Assembly: GCA_021324185.1 (NCBI GenBank)
Contig: JAJPJN010000146.1
Location: 1-53,759 of the forward strand
From: Terriglobia bacterium
GTDB lineage: Bacteria; Acidobacteriota; Terriglobia; Bryobacterales; Bryobacteraceae
Direction of reading: 5' to 3'
DNA length: 53,759 nt
The notes below the pieces were generated by a model. The model did not search any database. It was not told the DNA's origin and saw only the letters and a list, made by a program, of their open reading frames with translations. Positions 1-7,555 of this stretch are shown in pieces. Numbering within the stretch: position 1 is the first letter of the stretch; each line of letters begins with the position of its first letter. The translations under genes were made by a program, and so were the position numbers.

Positions 1-888
1 CCGCTGAACTTTTCGGGCAAGCTGTACAAGGTTGTCGCTTATGGCGTGCGCCAAGAGGACGAAATCATCGATTACGAGGAAGTGGCCAAACTGGCCAAGC
101 TGCACAAGCCGAAGATGATTGTGGCAGGCGCGAGCGCTTATTCCCGCGTCATCGATTTTGCACGCTTCCGCGAAGTGGCTGACTCCATTGGGGCAGTCTT
201 TATGGTGGACATCGCCCACTACTCGGGTTTGGTAGCGGCCGGGCTTTATCCCAATCCGTGCGAGCACGCCGATATCGTTACTTCGACGACCCATAAGACG
301 CTGCGAGGGCCGCGCTCGGGAATGATTTTGTGCAAAGAAAAGTTTGCCCAGGCGATCGACCGGGCGGTATTTCCGGGCGCGCAAGGCGGGCCGCTGGTGC
401 ATATCGTGGCGGCGAAAGCGGTATGTCTGCGCGAGGCGCTGACGGATGGCTTCCGGGCCTATCAGCAGCAGGTTCTGGCGAATGCGCGCGCGCTTGCGCA
501 ATCGTTGCAACAGGAAGGCTTTCGCGTGGTTAGCGGTGGGACCGATTCCCACATGTTCCTGGTTGACGTATTCGCCAAGGGGCTGAAAGGCAAAGAAGCG
601 GAGACGGCGCTCGATCAGGCGCACATTACCGCAAACAAGAACGCAATCCCATTCGACGTCAATCCTCCTCTAAATCCGAGCGGTATCCGGCTGGGGAGTC
701 CAGCGGTGACCACGCGCGGATTTCGCGAACCGGATATGCAAGAGACCGGCAGGCTCATTGCGCAGGTGCTGAACAATCCAAAGTCCCAGGACGTGATTGA
801 ACAAGTACGCCGCGGGGTGGCAGCTTTGACCGAGAAATACCCGCTGTATGAATGGCGTCGAACGGCAGCTCCGGCCGTGGCGGGCTGA
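1..888 (+). CDS. glyA: Serine hydroxymethyltransferase, 3' part
   Basis: PLP enzyme that interconverts serine and glycine with tetrahydrofolate as one-carbon acceptor, in the cytosol. The reading frame is open from the first base ([16 protein letters not shown]...), so the N-terminal third or so lies outside the window and the GTG at 46 is not the true start. Family signatures are the [18 protein letters not shown] stretch, the PLP-lysine segment [14 protein letters not shown], and the C-terminal [14 protein letters not shown] block that binds substrate carboxylate. It ends normally 42 bases before the next gene. It is a housekeeping gene at the edge of the exopolysaccharide locus and probably functionally unrelated to it. 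Confidence 0.97.
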   Translation, partial: PLNFSGKLYKVVAYGVRQEDEIIDYEEVAKLAKLHKPKMIVAGASAYSRVIDFARFREVADSIGAVFMVDIAHYSGLVAAGLYPNPCEHADIVTSTTHKTLRGPRSGMILCKEKFAQAIDRAVFPGAQGGPLVHIVAAKAVCLREALTDGFRAYQQQVLANARALAQSLQQEGFRVVSGGTDSHMFLVDVFAKGLKGKEAETALDQAHITANKNAIPFDVNPPLNPSGIRLGSPAVTTRGFREPDMQETGRLIAQVLNNPKSQDVIEQVRRGVAALTEKYPLYEWRRTAAPAVAG

Positions 889-895
889 GGGCCGC
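878..895 (+). promoter_or_regulatory. Weak sigma-54-like -24/-12 match before the sugar transferase
   Basis: TGGCGG-N5-GGGCC has GG and GC separated by exactly 10 bases, but the -12 element is GGGC rather than the KTGC seen at the strong sites. It overlaps the glyA stop. Predicted start of transcription is about 27 bases before the ATG at 931. The evidence is weak taken alone. Confidence 0.25.
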
Positions 896-930
896 ATACG
901 GTCCCCATTAACACCGCGCGCGTCTAAAGA

Positions 931-2127
931 ATGAACGTCCTCTATTTGTCCCACTGTGTTCCCTATCCACCGAACAAAGGGGAGAAGATACGTGCATATC
1001 ATCAACTAAGAGCTTTGGCGGAAAAGCATAGCTTGCACCTTGCCTGCTTTGCGCGGAATGAAGAAGACCTGAAATTTGCGGAGCAGTTGAGGAGTTATTG
1101 CGATTCGGTCTACGCCGAGCCGGTTGGCTCACTGGCAATGGCTTCTGCTTTGCTCCGCTTTTTAGCCGGTTCAAGTATCAATATGGCCCTGTTCGAGAGC
1201 CGGTCTTTGCGTAAATACATCGCTGCACTTAGTAAGAAGATGCATTTCGATGTAGCAGTGGCATACACGGTTCCTGTGGCAACATACATGCCGCGTGACC
1301 TTCCCTTTGTCTTGGATCTGGTGGATGTAGACTCTGAGAAATGGTTTCAATATGCCAAAATGCGCACGCCTGGATCTCTGTATAGAATCGAGGCCGAGCG
1401 GCTGCGCGCGATGGAAGGCCGGTATTCTCGCGCCGCCTCCAGCGCCATCCTGACCACTTACAACGAAGCGGCATTGTTAAGATCATTCACTTCCGGCCGC
1501 ATCGGCTACGTAGAGAACGGAGTGAATTTTGAGGTTTTCCATCCTACCGCTGTTAAGGTGCCGCCCGAACTACAAGGCCGTAGATACCTGGTTTTCGTCG
1601 GCACCATGGATTACTACCCAAATATCGACGCTGTCCTATGGTTTGCAAAAGCAATTTTTCCTGAGCTAAAAAATCGCTTCCCCGATGTTGAATTTCTGAT
1701 TGTTGGACATAGGCCAACGCGCGAGGTATCGAACTTAGCTCAACTTCCAGGTATTACTGTGACCGGCGGAGTGCCCGATATCAGACCGTATATTCTGGGT
1801 AGCCGCGCAATGGTCGCGCCACTTAGGATTGCCCGCGGGATTCAGAATAAAGTGTTGGAAGCGTTGGCACTTGGCGTTCGAGTATTCGGCAGTGCAGAGG
1901 TTTGCATCACTTTCGGAGAGAAAGTACCGGCCGATCTGATCCGGTGTATTTCCGAACGAGATTACCTTACGAACCTCCCGTCGGCATTAGAACGCGAGCC
2001 CGCGAGGGCGCAGAGTGTACCTGACGAGATATACCAACGCTTCAATTGGGAGAACAACGGGGCACAGTTTCTGTCTATGGTCGAAGAAGTAGCTGGAAGC
2101 CATAGAGCGCAGGCTGTATTGCCGTAA
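931..2127 (+). CDS. Exosortase-associated sugar transferase (TIGR03087-like, GT4 fold)
   Basis: 398-residue glycosyltransferase predicted to add a sugar during assembly of the exosortase-associated exopolysaccharide, at the cytoplasmic face of the membrane. The N-terminus MNVLYLSHCVPYPPNKGEKI, the following RAYHQLRALA and the FVGTMDYYPN segment around residue 220 are typical of the stp1-type sugar transferases found beside exosortase (family named from memory as TIGR03087). The donor-site region PLRIARGIQNKVLEALALG (about 290-310) replaces the usual GT4 E-x7-E block. It is convergent with the exosortase gene, with a 2-base gap, so the two 3' ends nearly touch. The start ATG follows glyA by 42 bases. 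The donor and acceptor sugars cannot be read from sequence. Confidence 0.85.
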   Translation: MNVLYLSHCVPYPPNKGEKIRAYHQLRALAEKHSLHLACFARNEEDLKFAEQLRSYCDSVYAEPVGSLAMASALLRFLAGSSINMALFESRSLRKYIAALSKKMHFDVAVAYTVPVATYMPRDLPFVLDLVDVDSEKWFQYAKMRTPGSLYRIEAERLRAMEGRYSRAASSAILTTYNEAALLRSFTSGRIGYVENGVNFEVFHPTAVKVPPELQGRRYLVFVGTMDYYPNIDAVLWFAKAIFPELKNRFPDVEFLIVGHRPTREVSNLAQLPGITVTGGVPDIRPYILGSRAMVAPLRIARGIQNKVLEALALGVRVFGSAEVCITFGEKVPADLIRCISERDYLTNLPSALEREPARAQSVPDEIYQRFNWENNGAQFLSMVEEVAGSHRAQAVLP

Positions 2128-2129
2128 TG

Positions 2130-3062
2130 CTAGTTTTCCGCCACCAGCGTGGGCGCGCCAGCTCCTGTTTTTAAAGCTATCGAGGGCGCGGGCTTACGAG
2201 ACTCAATAAGCGCTAGAGACTTCGTAATGATTAGCAGCAAGCTGAACCCTACCGCGAAAACCATCCAGCCGGCCAGTGTGTGGTAGAACCCTTTTGCCAG
2301 TTGCTCGTTGTAGTCGGCAAGAATGGCTGTACCGGCTACCCGCACCACGTTTGCGGCAATCGCGATGACAGGCGAGATCACGAGCAATATCACTCTGCTC
2401 ACGCCTCTTTTGCAGAACAAAAATCCGAGCAGGATGGCCGAAGCAAACATCGCCGAAAGCGAATTCAACCCGCTGCATGCTTCCTCAACGCCCAGCGACA
2501 AATGCGCCAGGTTGATCACATTGCCGTCCCGGTAAACGGAAACACCAAATCCCTGAGCCACTCTTGCCGCTATATCGGAGGCAAAGAGTTGCAGTGGACC
2601 AGCCATTGAGTTGTAGACCAGAGTCGGGAGCGGTACAGCCGTCGCAAGCAGAATCATTGGGAAACTCAGACGCATGAGCGCCTGTTTTCCCCGAAATGTG
2701 TAGAGAATACCCGCCAGCAGAATAATCAGCGAAATGCGGGTGAGAAAGAACTCGCCCGCAGCTATTCCCACGCTGTACGTCAAGCAGCCGAGTACAACCA
2801 CCGCCAGCCCTCCCACCTGGCAGCTGGCCGGTGTACGGAACAGATACGCGCGCCGGCTCCAGGCGACGGCAATCGCTAATGGCGCGATGAGCAAGCCCTG
2901 GGAGGCGGTCTCCTGATTCCACCAATCCAGAACCAGGTCGCGAACGACAGGCGCATACATCAATGCAATCAGAATGGACCCTGCCGCTATCCAGAGATAG
3001 GAATTGGACTGCCTGGGGATAGGCGGGTCCGCGAGCGGCGTCGCGTGGGCAGGCATGGACAT
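2130..3062 (-). CDS. xrtA: Exosortase (EpsH/XrtA-type membrane cysteine transpeptidase)
   Basis: Integral membrane enzyme of 310 residues that recognises the PEP-CTERM tail of exported proteins, cleaves it and probably transfers the protein to an extracytoplasmic acceptor. About eight hydrophobic segments are visible. The three catalytic positions of the family are present: Cys196 in VEEACSGLNSL, Arg241 in ANVVRVAGTAIL and His261 in FYHTLAGW. The C-terminal EpsI domain fused to many XrtA enzymes is absent; a separate EpsI-like gene lies at 32632. Calling it XrtA (rather than another exosortase class) rests on the surrounding XrtA-type genes. A TGGCAG-N5-GTGCA promoter match lies directly upstream (3070-3087), which would leave almost no leader; the second Met (3056) is an alternative start. 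Likely substrates in this window are the proteins at 40494 and 41399. Confidence 0.93.
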   Translation of the reverse strand: MSMPAHATPLADPPIPRQSNSYLWIAAGSILIALMYAPVVRDLVLDWWNQETASQGLLIAPLAIAVAWSRRAYLFRTPASCQVGGLAVVVLGCLTYSVGIAAGEFFLTRISLIILLAGILYTFRGKQALMRLSFPMILLATAVPLPTLVYNSMAGPLQLFASDIAARVAQGFGVSVYRDGNVINLAHLSLGVEEACSGLNSLSAMFASAILLGFLFCKRGVSRVILLVISPVIAIAANVVRVAGTAILADYNEQLAKGFYHTLAGWMVFAVGFSLLLIITKSLALIESRKPAPSIALKTGAGAPTLVAEN

Positions 3063-3069
3063 TCGGCTG

Positions 3070-3087
3070 CGTGCACGTTTTCTGCCA
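3070..3087 (-). promoter_or_regulatory. Candidate sigma-54 promoter of exosortase gene
   Basis: Reads TGGCAG-AAAAC-GTGCA on the minus strand: GG and GC separated by 10 bases, as required by RpoN. The predicted transcription start falls at about 3061, at the annotated start codon, so either the message is nearly leaderless or translation starts at the second ATG. Confidence 0.5.
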
Positions 3088-3106
3088 TAGGTGTCAATCG
3101 TTTGAC

Positions 3107-3173
3107 AAATTTGGAGAGAACGAAAAAAACTTCGCTCAAAGCAAAATTATTGGGATAGTTTGTCAAATTTCTT
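3107..3173. promoter_or_regulatory. Inverted TTTGACAAA/TTTGTCAAA pair and CGAA-A7-CTTCG dyad in divergent promoter
   Basis: Between the divergent exosortase and FemAB-like genes there are two copies of a near-palindrome, TTTGACAAATTT at about 3109 and TTTGTCAAATTT at about 3161, in opposite orientation. Between them lies CGAAAAAAACTTCG at 3121-3134. Both lie upstream of each gene's -24 element, where an enhancer-binding regulator would act. Assignment as operator sites is inference. Confidence 0.4.
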
Positions 3174-3206
3174 CTGGAAACAAGACGCCGGGAGGGTGCT
3201 GGCGTA

Positions 3207-3224
3207 TGGAACGTGAATTGCCCG
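3207..3224 (+). promoter_or_regulatory. Candidate sigma-54 promoter of FemAB-like gene
   Basis: TGGAAC-GTGAA-TTGCC with the strict GG-N10-GC spacing. It would give a leader of about 50 bases before the ATG at 3285. Confidence 0.6.
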
Positions 3225-3284
3225 TCTGTGAAATGCCGGCGCGATCTCGCCTGCACATAAGCCCGAAATACAGCCAACGAAAGA

Positions 3285-4388
3285 ATGAGTTCTTGTTTGC
3301 CGACAACCTTAGCTGCCCGCTTTGAGTATCCGGAACGGAATTTCGCCCAACAGCACCTTCGAACTCGCCATCTTACCCCGAAGGAACATCCCCTTTGGGA
3401 CGAATATGTTCGCCAGCACGCGCTAGGCACTCCCTTCCACTTAACCGCCTGGCAGAAAACCATCGCCGAGGTCTTCCGGTTTGAGCCGATGCCCCTGGCG
3501 GTTTTTGAAAAGAACACGTTGCGGGGTGTGCTGCCGCTCTTTCTGGTGAAAAATCCGTTTGCCAAGAAAGCTCTGATTTCTATTCCGTTTGCGGTGTATG
3601 GAGGAGCGCTGGCAGATTCTGAGCCGGCCAAGGCGGCCCTGGCGGCGGAGCTGGTCAAAACTGCCCAGGGGCTCGGAGTTGAATACGCTGAGTTGCGAAA
3701 CGGTTATGAAGAACAGACACTTGGGTTCAACCGGGTGGATCGCTATGTGACATTCACGCAACAGATCCGCCCGGACGAAGAGCAGATCATGGGGACGATT
3801 CCGCGCAAGACCCGGTATATGGTGCGGAAATCTCTCAAGCAGTCGTTTGAGACTGAAATCCAAACAGGCCGGTCGAAAATCTTCGAAGATCTTTACGCGA
3901 AGAACCTGCGCAAATTGGGCACACCTTGCTTCCCGGCCAAATTTTTTGCTGCACTTGCCAAAAATTTCGGAAGCGATATGGACATTCGCCACGTGAAATT
4001 CGAAGGCAAAACGGCGAGCGCAGTGCTGACCTTCTATTTCAGAGATCAGGTACTGCCTTACTACGGCGCCTCGGACCCGGCGTTCAATGCCTTAGCTCCA
4101 AACAACTTCATGTACTACGACCTGATGAGATGGGCAGGGGCTCGCGGCTTTCGAACCTTCGACTTTGGACGCAGCAAAAGGAATGGCTCCGGATCCTATG
4201 ACTTCAAAGCGCACTGGGGCATGACGGAACGAGCGCTTCCGTACGAATTGCTCCTGGTCAAACGGAAGACGGTGCCGAACTTTACCCCTGCTAACCCGAT
4301 TTTTAGCCTTCCCAGGAAAATCTGGAGCCGCCTTCCGCTTCCGGTGACGCGTCTGGTGGGTCCAACTTTATTGAAATGGGTGCCCTGA
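3285..4388 (+). CDS. FemAB-like, exosortase-associated GNAT-fold protein (TIGR03019-like)
   Basis: 367-residue cytoplasmic protein of the FemAB/GNAT superfamily, in the subfamily that travels with exosortase and its exopolysaccharide genes. The relatives FemA/FemB use aminoacyl-tRNA to build peptide bridges; the acceptor of the exosortase-linked branch is unknown. Recognisable segments are HPLWDEYVRQHALGTPFHLT near residue 35, the LPLFLVKNPF strand, IPRKTRYMVRKS near 170, and the C-terminal FDFGRSKRNGSGSYDFKAHW block that is highly conserved in the group. The ATG at 3285 follows an AAAG-type ribosome site. It is transcribed away from exosortase and followed 24 bases later by a tRNA-like gene, an interesting neighbour because FemAB enzymes consume charged tRNA. 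Confidence 0.87.
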   Translation: MSSCLPTTLAARFEYPERNFAQQHLRTRHLTPKEHPLWDEYVRQHALGTPFHLTAWQKTIAEVFRFEPMPLAVFEKNTLRGVLPLFLVKNPFAKKALISIPFAVYGGALADSEPAKAALAAELVKTAQGLGVEYAELRNGYEEQTLGFNRVDRYVTFTQQIRPDEEQIMGTIPRKTRYMVRKSLKQSFETEIQTGRSKIFEDLYAKNLRKLGTPCFPAKFFAALAKNFGSDMDIRHVKFEGKTASAVLTFYFRDQVLPYYGASDPAFNALAPNNFMYYDLMRWAGARGFRTFDFGRSKRNGSGSYDFKAHWGMTERALPYELLLVKRKTVPNFTPANPIFSLPRKIWSRLPLPVTRLVGPTLLKWVP

Positions 4389-4412
4389 GAAGGTATGCTG
4401 ATTAAGTCTTCC

Positions 4413-4489
4413 AGGCGGATAGCTCAACGGCAGAGCGCCTCTAAACACACAGAGGAGGCTGCAGCGTTCGACTCCTGCTCCGCCTACCA
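4413..4489 (+). tRNA. tRNA-like gene with abnormal anticodon and T arms (Val-CAC-like?)
   Basis: The sequence folds as a cloverleaf. The acceptor stem AGGCGGA/TCCGCCT is perfect, with discriminator A and encoded CCA. The D arm is GCTC/GAGC, the anticodon stem CCTCT/AGAGG, the variable loop 5 bases and the T loop contains TTCGA. Two departures from the norm are visible. The anticodon loop has 8 bases (AAACACAC) and no U33. The T stem GCAG/CTGC carries an extra C before GTTCGAC. The last seven loop bases match the loop of tRNA-Val(CAC) except that both pyrimidines at 32-33 are A. Total length is 77. It may be a decayed tRNA, a non-decoding tRNA or a frameshifting tRNA; its identity is uncertain. 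Confidence 0.6.
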
Positions 4490-4552
4490 AGTTTTCCGGC
4501 TCTCAGTATCTGAACGTAAAGCAACAGCTTCTGCGGATGGCACCTACTTGCC

Positions 4553-5854
4553 ATGAGCCGGTTGTTACTCGTTTCTTACTTATTTCCCCCACTCGGCGGC
4601 GTCGGCGTTCAGCGTGCCTTGAGTCTGGCGAAGTATCTGCCTCAAAATGGCTTTGAGGTTCATGTCCTGCAGGCGCGCAACGCTGCCGGTCCGGTTTCCG
4701 ATCCGGCGTTGTTGCAACAAATCCCGCCGGGAGTTCGCATTCATCAGGCTTTCACCCCGGAGCTTCCATTCCACTTCAGACAGGCGTTGTGGCGGATCTT
4801 CGGCGGAAAATCCAAACCGGCCAACGCGACTCCTGCGGCCAAGAGCCGATCCTTCCGCCTGACCCGGATTCCCGTAGAAATAGGCCGGCGTGTCCTCTGC
4901 CCTGAGCCTGAAATCACCTGGGTACCGTTTGCTTTGCGGCGCGCGCGCCGGATTGTCCGGGAGTTCGGTATCGATTCGGTCGTAGTGACAGCGCCACCAT
5001 TTTCAGCGTTTCTCGTGGGAGTAGCCCTCAAGCGTGAATTCCCGCATCTGCGGCTCGTTGCGGATTTCCGGGACGACTGGCTCAGCTTTTATCTTGGCGA
5101 GTTCGAATATCAAAACTCCGACTATACCCGCAAGCGGGCCATGCAGATCGATCGGGAGACGATTCAAGCCGCCGATCGTGTCGTTGTGGTTACACAAGCG
5201 ATGCTGGACCGTTTCCGGGAACGATATCCGGATCAGAAATCCGAAAAATTCGTACTGATTCCTAACGGTTTTGATCCCGCCGTGCTCCCGGAACCCGCAG
5301 TACGCGCAAACCACCGTCCCAAGGTTGTCGTGAGCCACATTGGCACGGTATATTCCGCCAGTTCTCCGCGCTATTACCTGGATGCGCTGGAGTCTCTGCC
5401 GGAACACATCCGGGACGGAATCGAGACCAGGTTCGTCGGCCGAATTGCCGAAGAGGAAAAGCCGTTCCTGTCAAACCGCAAGGCGCAGGTGACCTCAGTA
5501 GGATTTCTGCCGCAAAAAGAGGCACTGAACGAAATGGTTCAGGCTGACTATTTGCTGCTCACTATGACGGACTCTGCCAGCCTGACAGGCAAGGTGTTTG
5601 AATATCTAGCCACCGGTAAACCGATTCTGGCGATTGCAGATGAGAACGGCGAAGTGGCCCGCATCTTGCGAGAAACAGGAGCGGGCTGGTGCGCCAGCCC
5701 GAATAAGCCTGACGAAATTCGCACGTTACTCAAAAGAGCTTACGAAAGGATCAGGGCCGGTGGCGCGAATTTCTGTCCTAATTGGAACGTCATAAGACGA
5801 TTTGAGCGCCCCCGGCTCGTAGCAGAATTCGGTCTTCTGGTAAAGAATGCCTGA
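4553..5854 (+). CDS. GT4-family glycosyltransferase
   Basis: 433-residue GT-B glycosyltransferase, probably membrane-associated and using a nucleotide-sugar donor. The N-terminal Rossmann half starts MSRLLLVSYLFPPLGGVGVQ, the usual PPxxGG acceptor loop of this group. The C-terminal half carries VSHIGTVYSASS, the GFLPQKEALNEM segment and the donor-site loop GKVFEYLATGKPILAI around residues 345-360. It is the first gene of a tight operon with the four sugar-nucleotide genes that follow (gap 21 bases), so its donor may be the diacetamido sugar they make. The ATG at 4553 has no clear Shine-Dalgarno sequence. Confidence 0.85.
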   Translation: MSRLLLVSYLFPPLGGVGVQRALSLAKYLPQNGFEVHVLQARNAAGPVSDPALLQQIPPGVRIHQAFTPELPFHFRQALWRIFGGKSKPANATPAAKSRSFRLTRIPVEIGRRVLCPEPEITWVPFALRRARRIVREFGIDSVVVTAPPFSAFLVGVALKREFPHLRLVADFRDDWLSFYLGEFEYQNSDYTRKRAMQIDRETIQAADRVVVVTQAMLDRFRERYPDQKSEKFVLIPNGFDPAVLPEPAVRANHRPKVVVSHIGTVYSASSPRYYLDALESLPEHIRDGIETRFVGRIAEEEKPFLSNRKAQVTSVGFLPQKEALNEMVQADYLLLTMTDSASLTGKVFEYLATGKPILAIADENGEVARILRETGAGWCASPNKPDEIRTLLKRAYERIRAGGANFCPNWNVIRRFERPRLVAEFGLLVKNA

Positions 5855-5875
5855 ATCCCTACTGAAATCGAACTG

Positions 5876-6928
5876 ATGTCCAAGACACGTACTCTACCTG
5901 GATCGCTCCCCCCCACGCCCCGCGTTTGTGTCGTGGGAGCCGGCTACTGGGGCAAGAACCTGATCAGGAATTTTGGGGAAATCGGATCACTCGGAGCGGT
6001 TTGCGATGTAAACAGACGGGCACTCGAGGATTTTTCACTCCGCTACCCTCACATCCGGATCTACGATTCTCTGGCCCAGGTGCTAGGCGACGACAGTATC
6101 GATGCAGTCGCGATTGCAACTCCTGCTGAGCAGCACCACTCCATGGTCATGGCCGCCCTTCGCGAGGGCCGGCATGTTTTTGTAGAAAAGCCATTAGCAT
6201 TGGACAGCGAAGACGGAATCGAGATGGTGGAGGCGGCTGAAAAGCGTGACCTCGTTTTGATGGTGGGGCATCTGTTGCGCTACCATCCGGCCATTCTAAA
6301 AATCAAAGAGCTGATCGACGCAGGAACTCTAGGCCGCGTGGATTACATCTATTCCAACCGGCTGAGCATGGGCAAGATTCGGAAAGAAGAGAATGCGCTC
6401 TGGAGTTTTGCCCCGCATGATATCTCGGTCATTCTCGCGCTCATCGGTGAAATGCCGGTACAGGTTACTGCCACCGGAGGTGCTTACCTGCAGCCGAACA
6501 TCGCCGACGTCACCGTCTCGAATTTACTGTTCGGGCGTGGGACTCGTTCTCACATTTTTGTGAGCTGGTTACATCCCTACAAAGAGCAAAAGCTGGTGAT
6601 TGTCGGGAGCAAGCAAATGATAGTTTTCGAAGATAGCCGGCTCGATAACAAGCTGATGTTGTTCGATAAACATATCGAGTGGAGAAACGGAAATATGGAG
6701 GCTAGCAAGCCGCAGGGGACCCCAATAGAGTTTGGCTCTGAGGAACCGCTACGCCGCGAGTGCGAGCACTTTCTCCATTGTGTCCTCAACCGAAAAACGC
6801 CATTGACCAATGGCCGGGAAGGATTACGCGTGCTGCAGGTACTTCAGGCGTGTCAACGATCCCTGCAGATGAACGGAGAGCCGGTGCAAGTGTTAGCTCC
6901 CCGCCTGCAACGCGTGCTTGCCGTATGA
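5876..6928 (+). CDS. wbpB: Gfo/Idh/MocA dehydrogenase, WbpB/WlbA-like
   Basis: 350-residue NAD(P)-dependent oxidoreductase. By analogy with WbpB/WlbA it would oxidise C3 of UDP-N-acetylglucosaminuronic acid, the step before transamination. The N-terminal nucleotide fold is seen as VCVVGAGYWGKNLIRNFGEIG (15-35); EKPLALD near residue 102 is the family's catalytic-lysine motif. The following genes encode an acetyltransferase, an aminotransferase and a 2-epimerase in the same order of chemistry as the WbpB-D-E-I route, which supports the assignment over a generic inositol dehydrogenase. Its stop overlaps the next start by four bases (ATGA), suggesting translational coupling. The UDP-GlcNAc 6-dehydrogenase (WbpA) that should make its substrate is not in the window. 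Confidence 0.82.
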   Translation: MSKTRTLPGSLPPTPRVCVVGAGYWGKNLIRNFGEIGSLGAVCDVNRRALEDFSLRYPHIRIYDSLAQVLGDDSIDAVAIATPAEQHHSMVMAALREGRHVFVEKPLALDSEDGIEMVEAAEKRDLVLMVGHLLRYHPAILKIKELIDAGTLGRVDYIYSNRLSMGKIRKEENALWSFAPHDISVILALIGEMPVQVTATGGAYLQPNIADVTVSNLLFGRGTRSHIFVSWLHPYKEQKLVIVGSKQMIVFEDSRLDNKLMLFDKHIEWRNGNMEASKPQGTPIEFGSEEPLRRECEHFLHCVLNRKTPLTNGREGLRVLQVLQACQRSLQMNGEPVQVLAPRLQRVLAV

Positions 6929-7551
6929 ACGCCGTTACTCTAGATAGGGCCAGTCACACGTCCTTCCAGCCTGCCTACGTTCACCCTTCCAGCTATATTG
7001 ACGAGCCGTGTCAGATCGGAGCAGGGACCAAAATATGGCATTTCTGCCATATCATGCAGAACTGCCGCATCGGCTGCGACTGCAATCTGGGCCAGAACGT
7101 GGTTGTATCACCGGGCGTATCGATCGGGAACAACGTGAAGATTCAAAACAACGTGTCCATCTACACCGGATGTATCATCGAGGACGATGTTTTTTGTGGC
7201 CCTTCCATGGTTTTCACCAACGTCATTAATCCGCGAAGTCACGTTCCGCGAAAAAACGAGTACAAACAGACGTTAGTTCGGCGTGGCGCTTCCTTAGGTG
7301 CAAACTGCACCGTGATCTGCGGCGTCACGATCGGCCAATACGCTATGGTGGGCGCCGGATCGGTTGTGACGCGCGATGTTCCGGATTATGCGATCGTCAC
7401 AGGAAATCCGGCACGGGTACGCGGATGGATGTGCGTTTGTGGTATCAAGTTGCAGTTTGCAACCGCAGTGCAGATAGAACAAGCCTGTTCTGCCTGCGGC
7501 AAGAAATATTTAAGAGCAAATAATCAAATAGTTCTGAAAGAACAAAACTAA
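6925..7551 (+). CDS. wbpD: Left-handed beta-helix N-acetyltransferase, WbpD/WlbB-like
   Basis: 208-residue acyltransferase expected to acetylate the 3-amino group of the UDP-2-acetamido-3-amino uronic acid using acetyl-CoA. Hexapeptide repeats run through residues 20-170 (IGAGTKIWHFCHI, IGCDCNLGQNVVV, IGNNVKIQNNVSI), and the IWHF histidine is typical of this subgroup. The start was set at the ATG overlapping the wbpB stop; the open frame extends further upstream, but that part is antisense-like and lies within wbpB. The C-terminus adds a CVCG...CSACG pair of cysteine knuckles that looks like a zinc ribbon, longer than the WbpD I remember. Next gene follows after 4 bases. Confidence 0.88.
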   Translation: MNAVTLDRASHTSFQPAYVHPSSYIDEPCQIGAGTKIWHFCHIMQNCRIGCDCNLGQNVVVSPGVSIGNNVKIQNNVSIYTGCIIEDDVFCGPSMVFTNVINPRSHVPRKNEYKQTLVRRGASLGANCTVICGVTIGQYAMVGAGSVVTRDVPDYAIVTGNPARVRGWMCVCGIKLQFATAVQIEQACSACGKKYLRANNQIVLKEQN

Positions 7552-7555
7552 AAAT

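Noticed and set aside
4533-4550. TGGCAC-CTAC-TTGCC just before the glycosyltransferase at 4553
   Set aside because: It looks like a sigma-54 consensus, but the spacer is one base short (GG-N9-GC) and it runs directly into the ATG, leaving no room for a transcription start.
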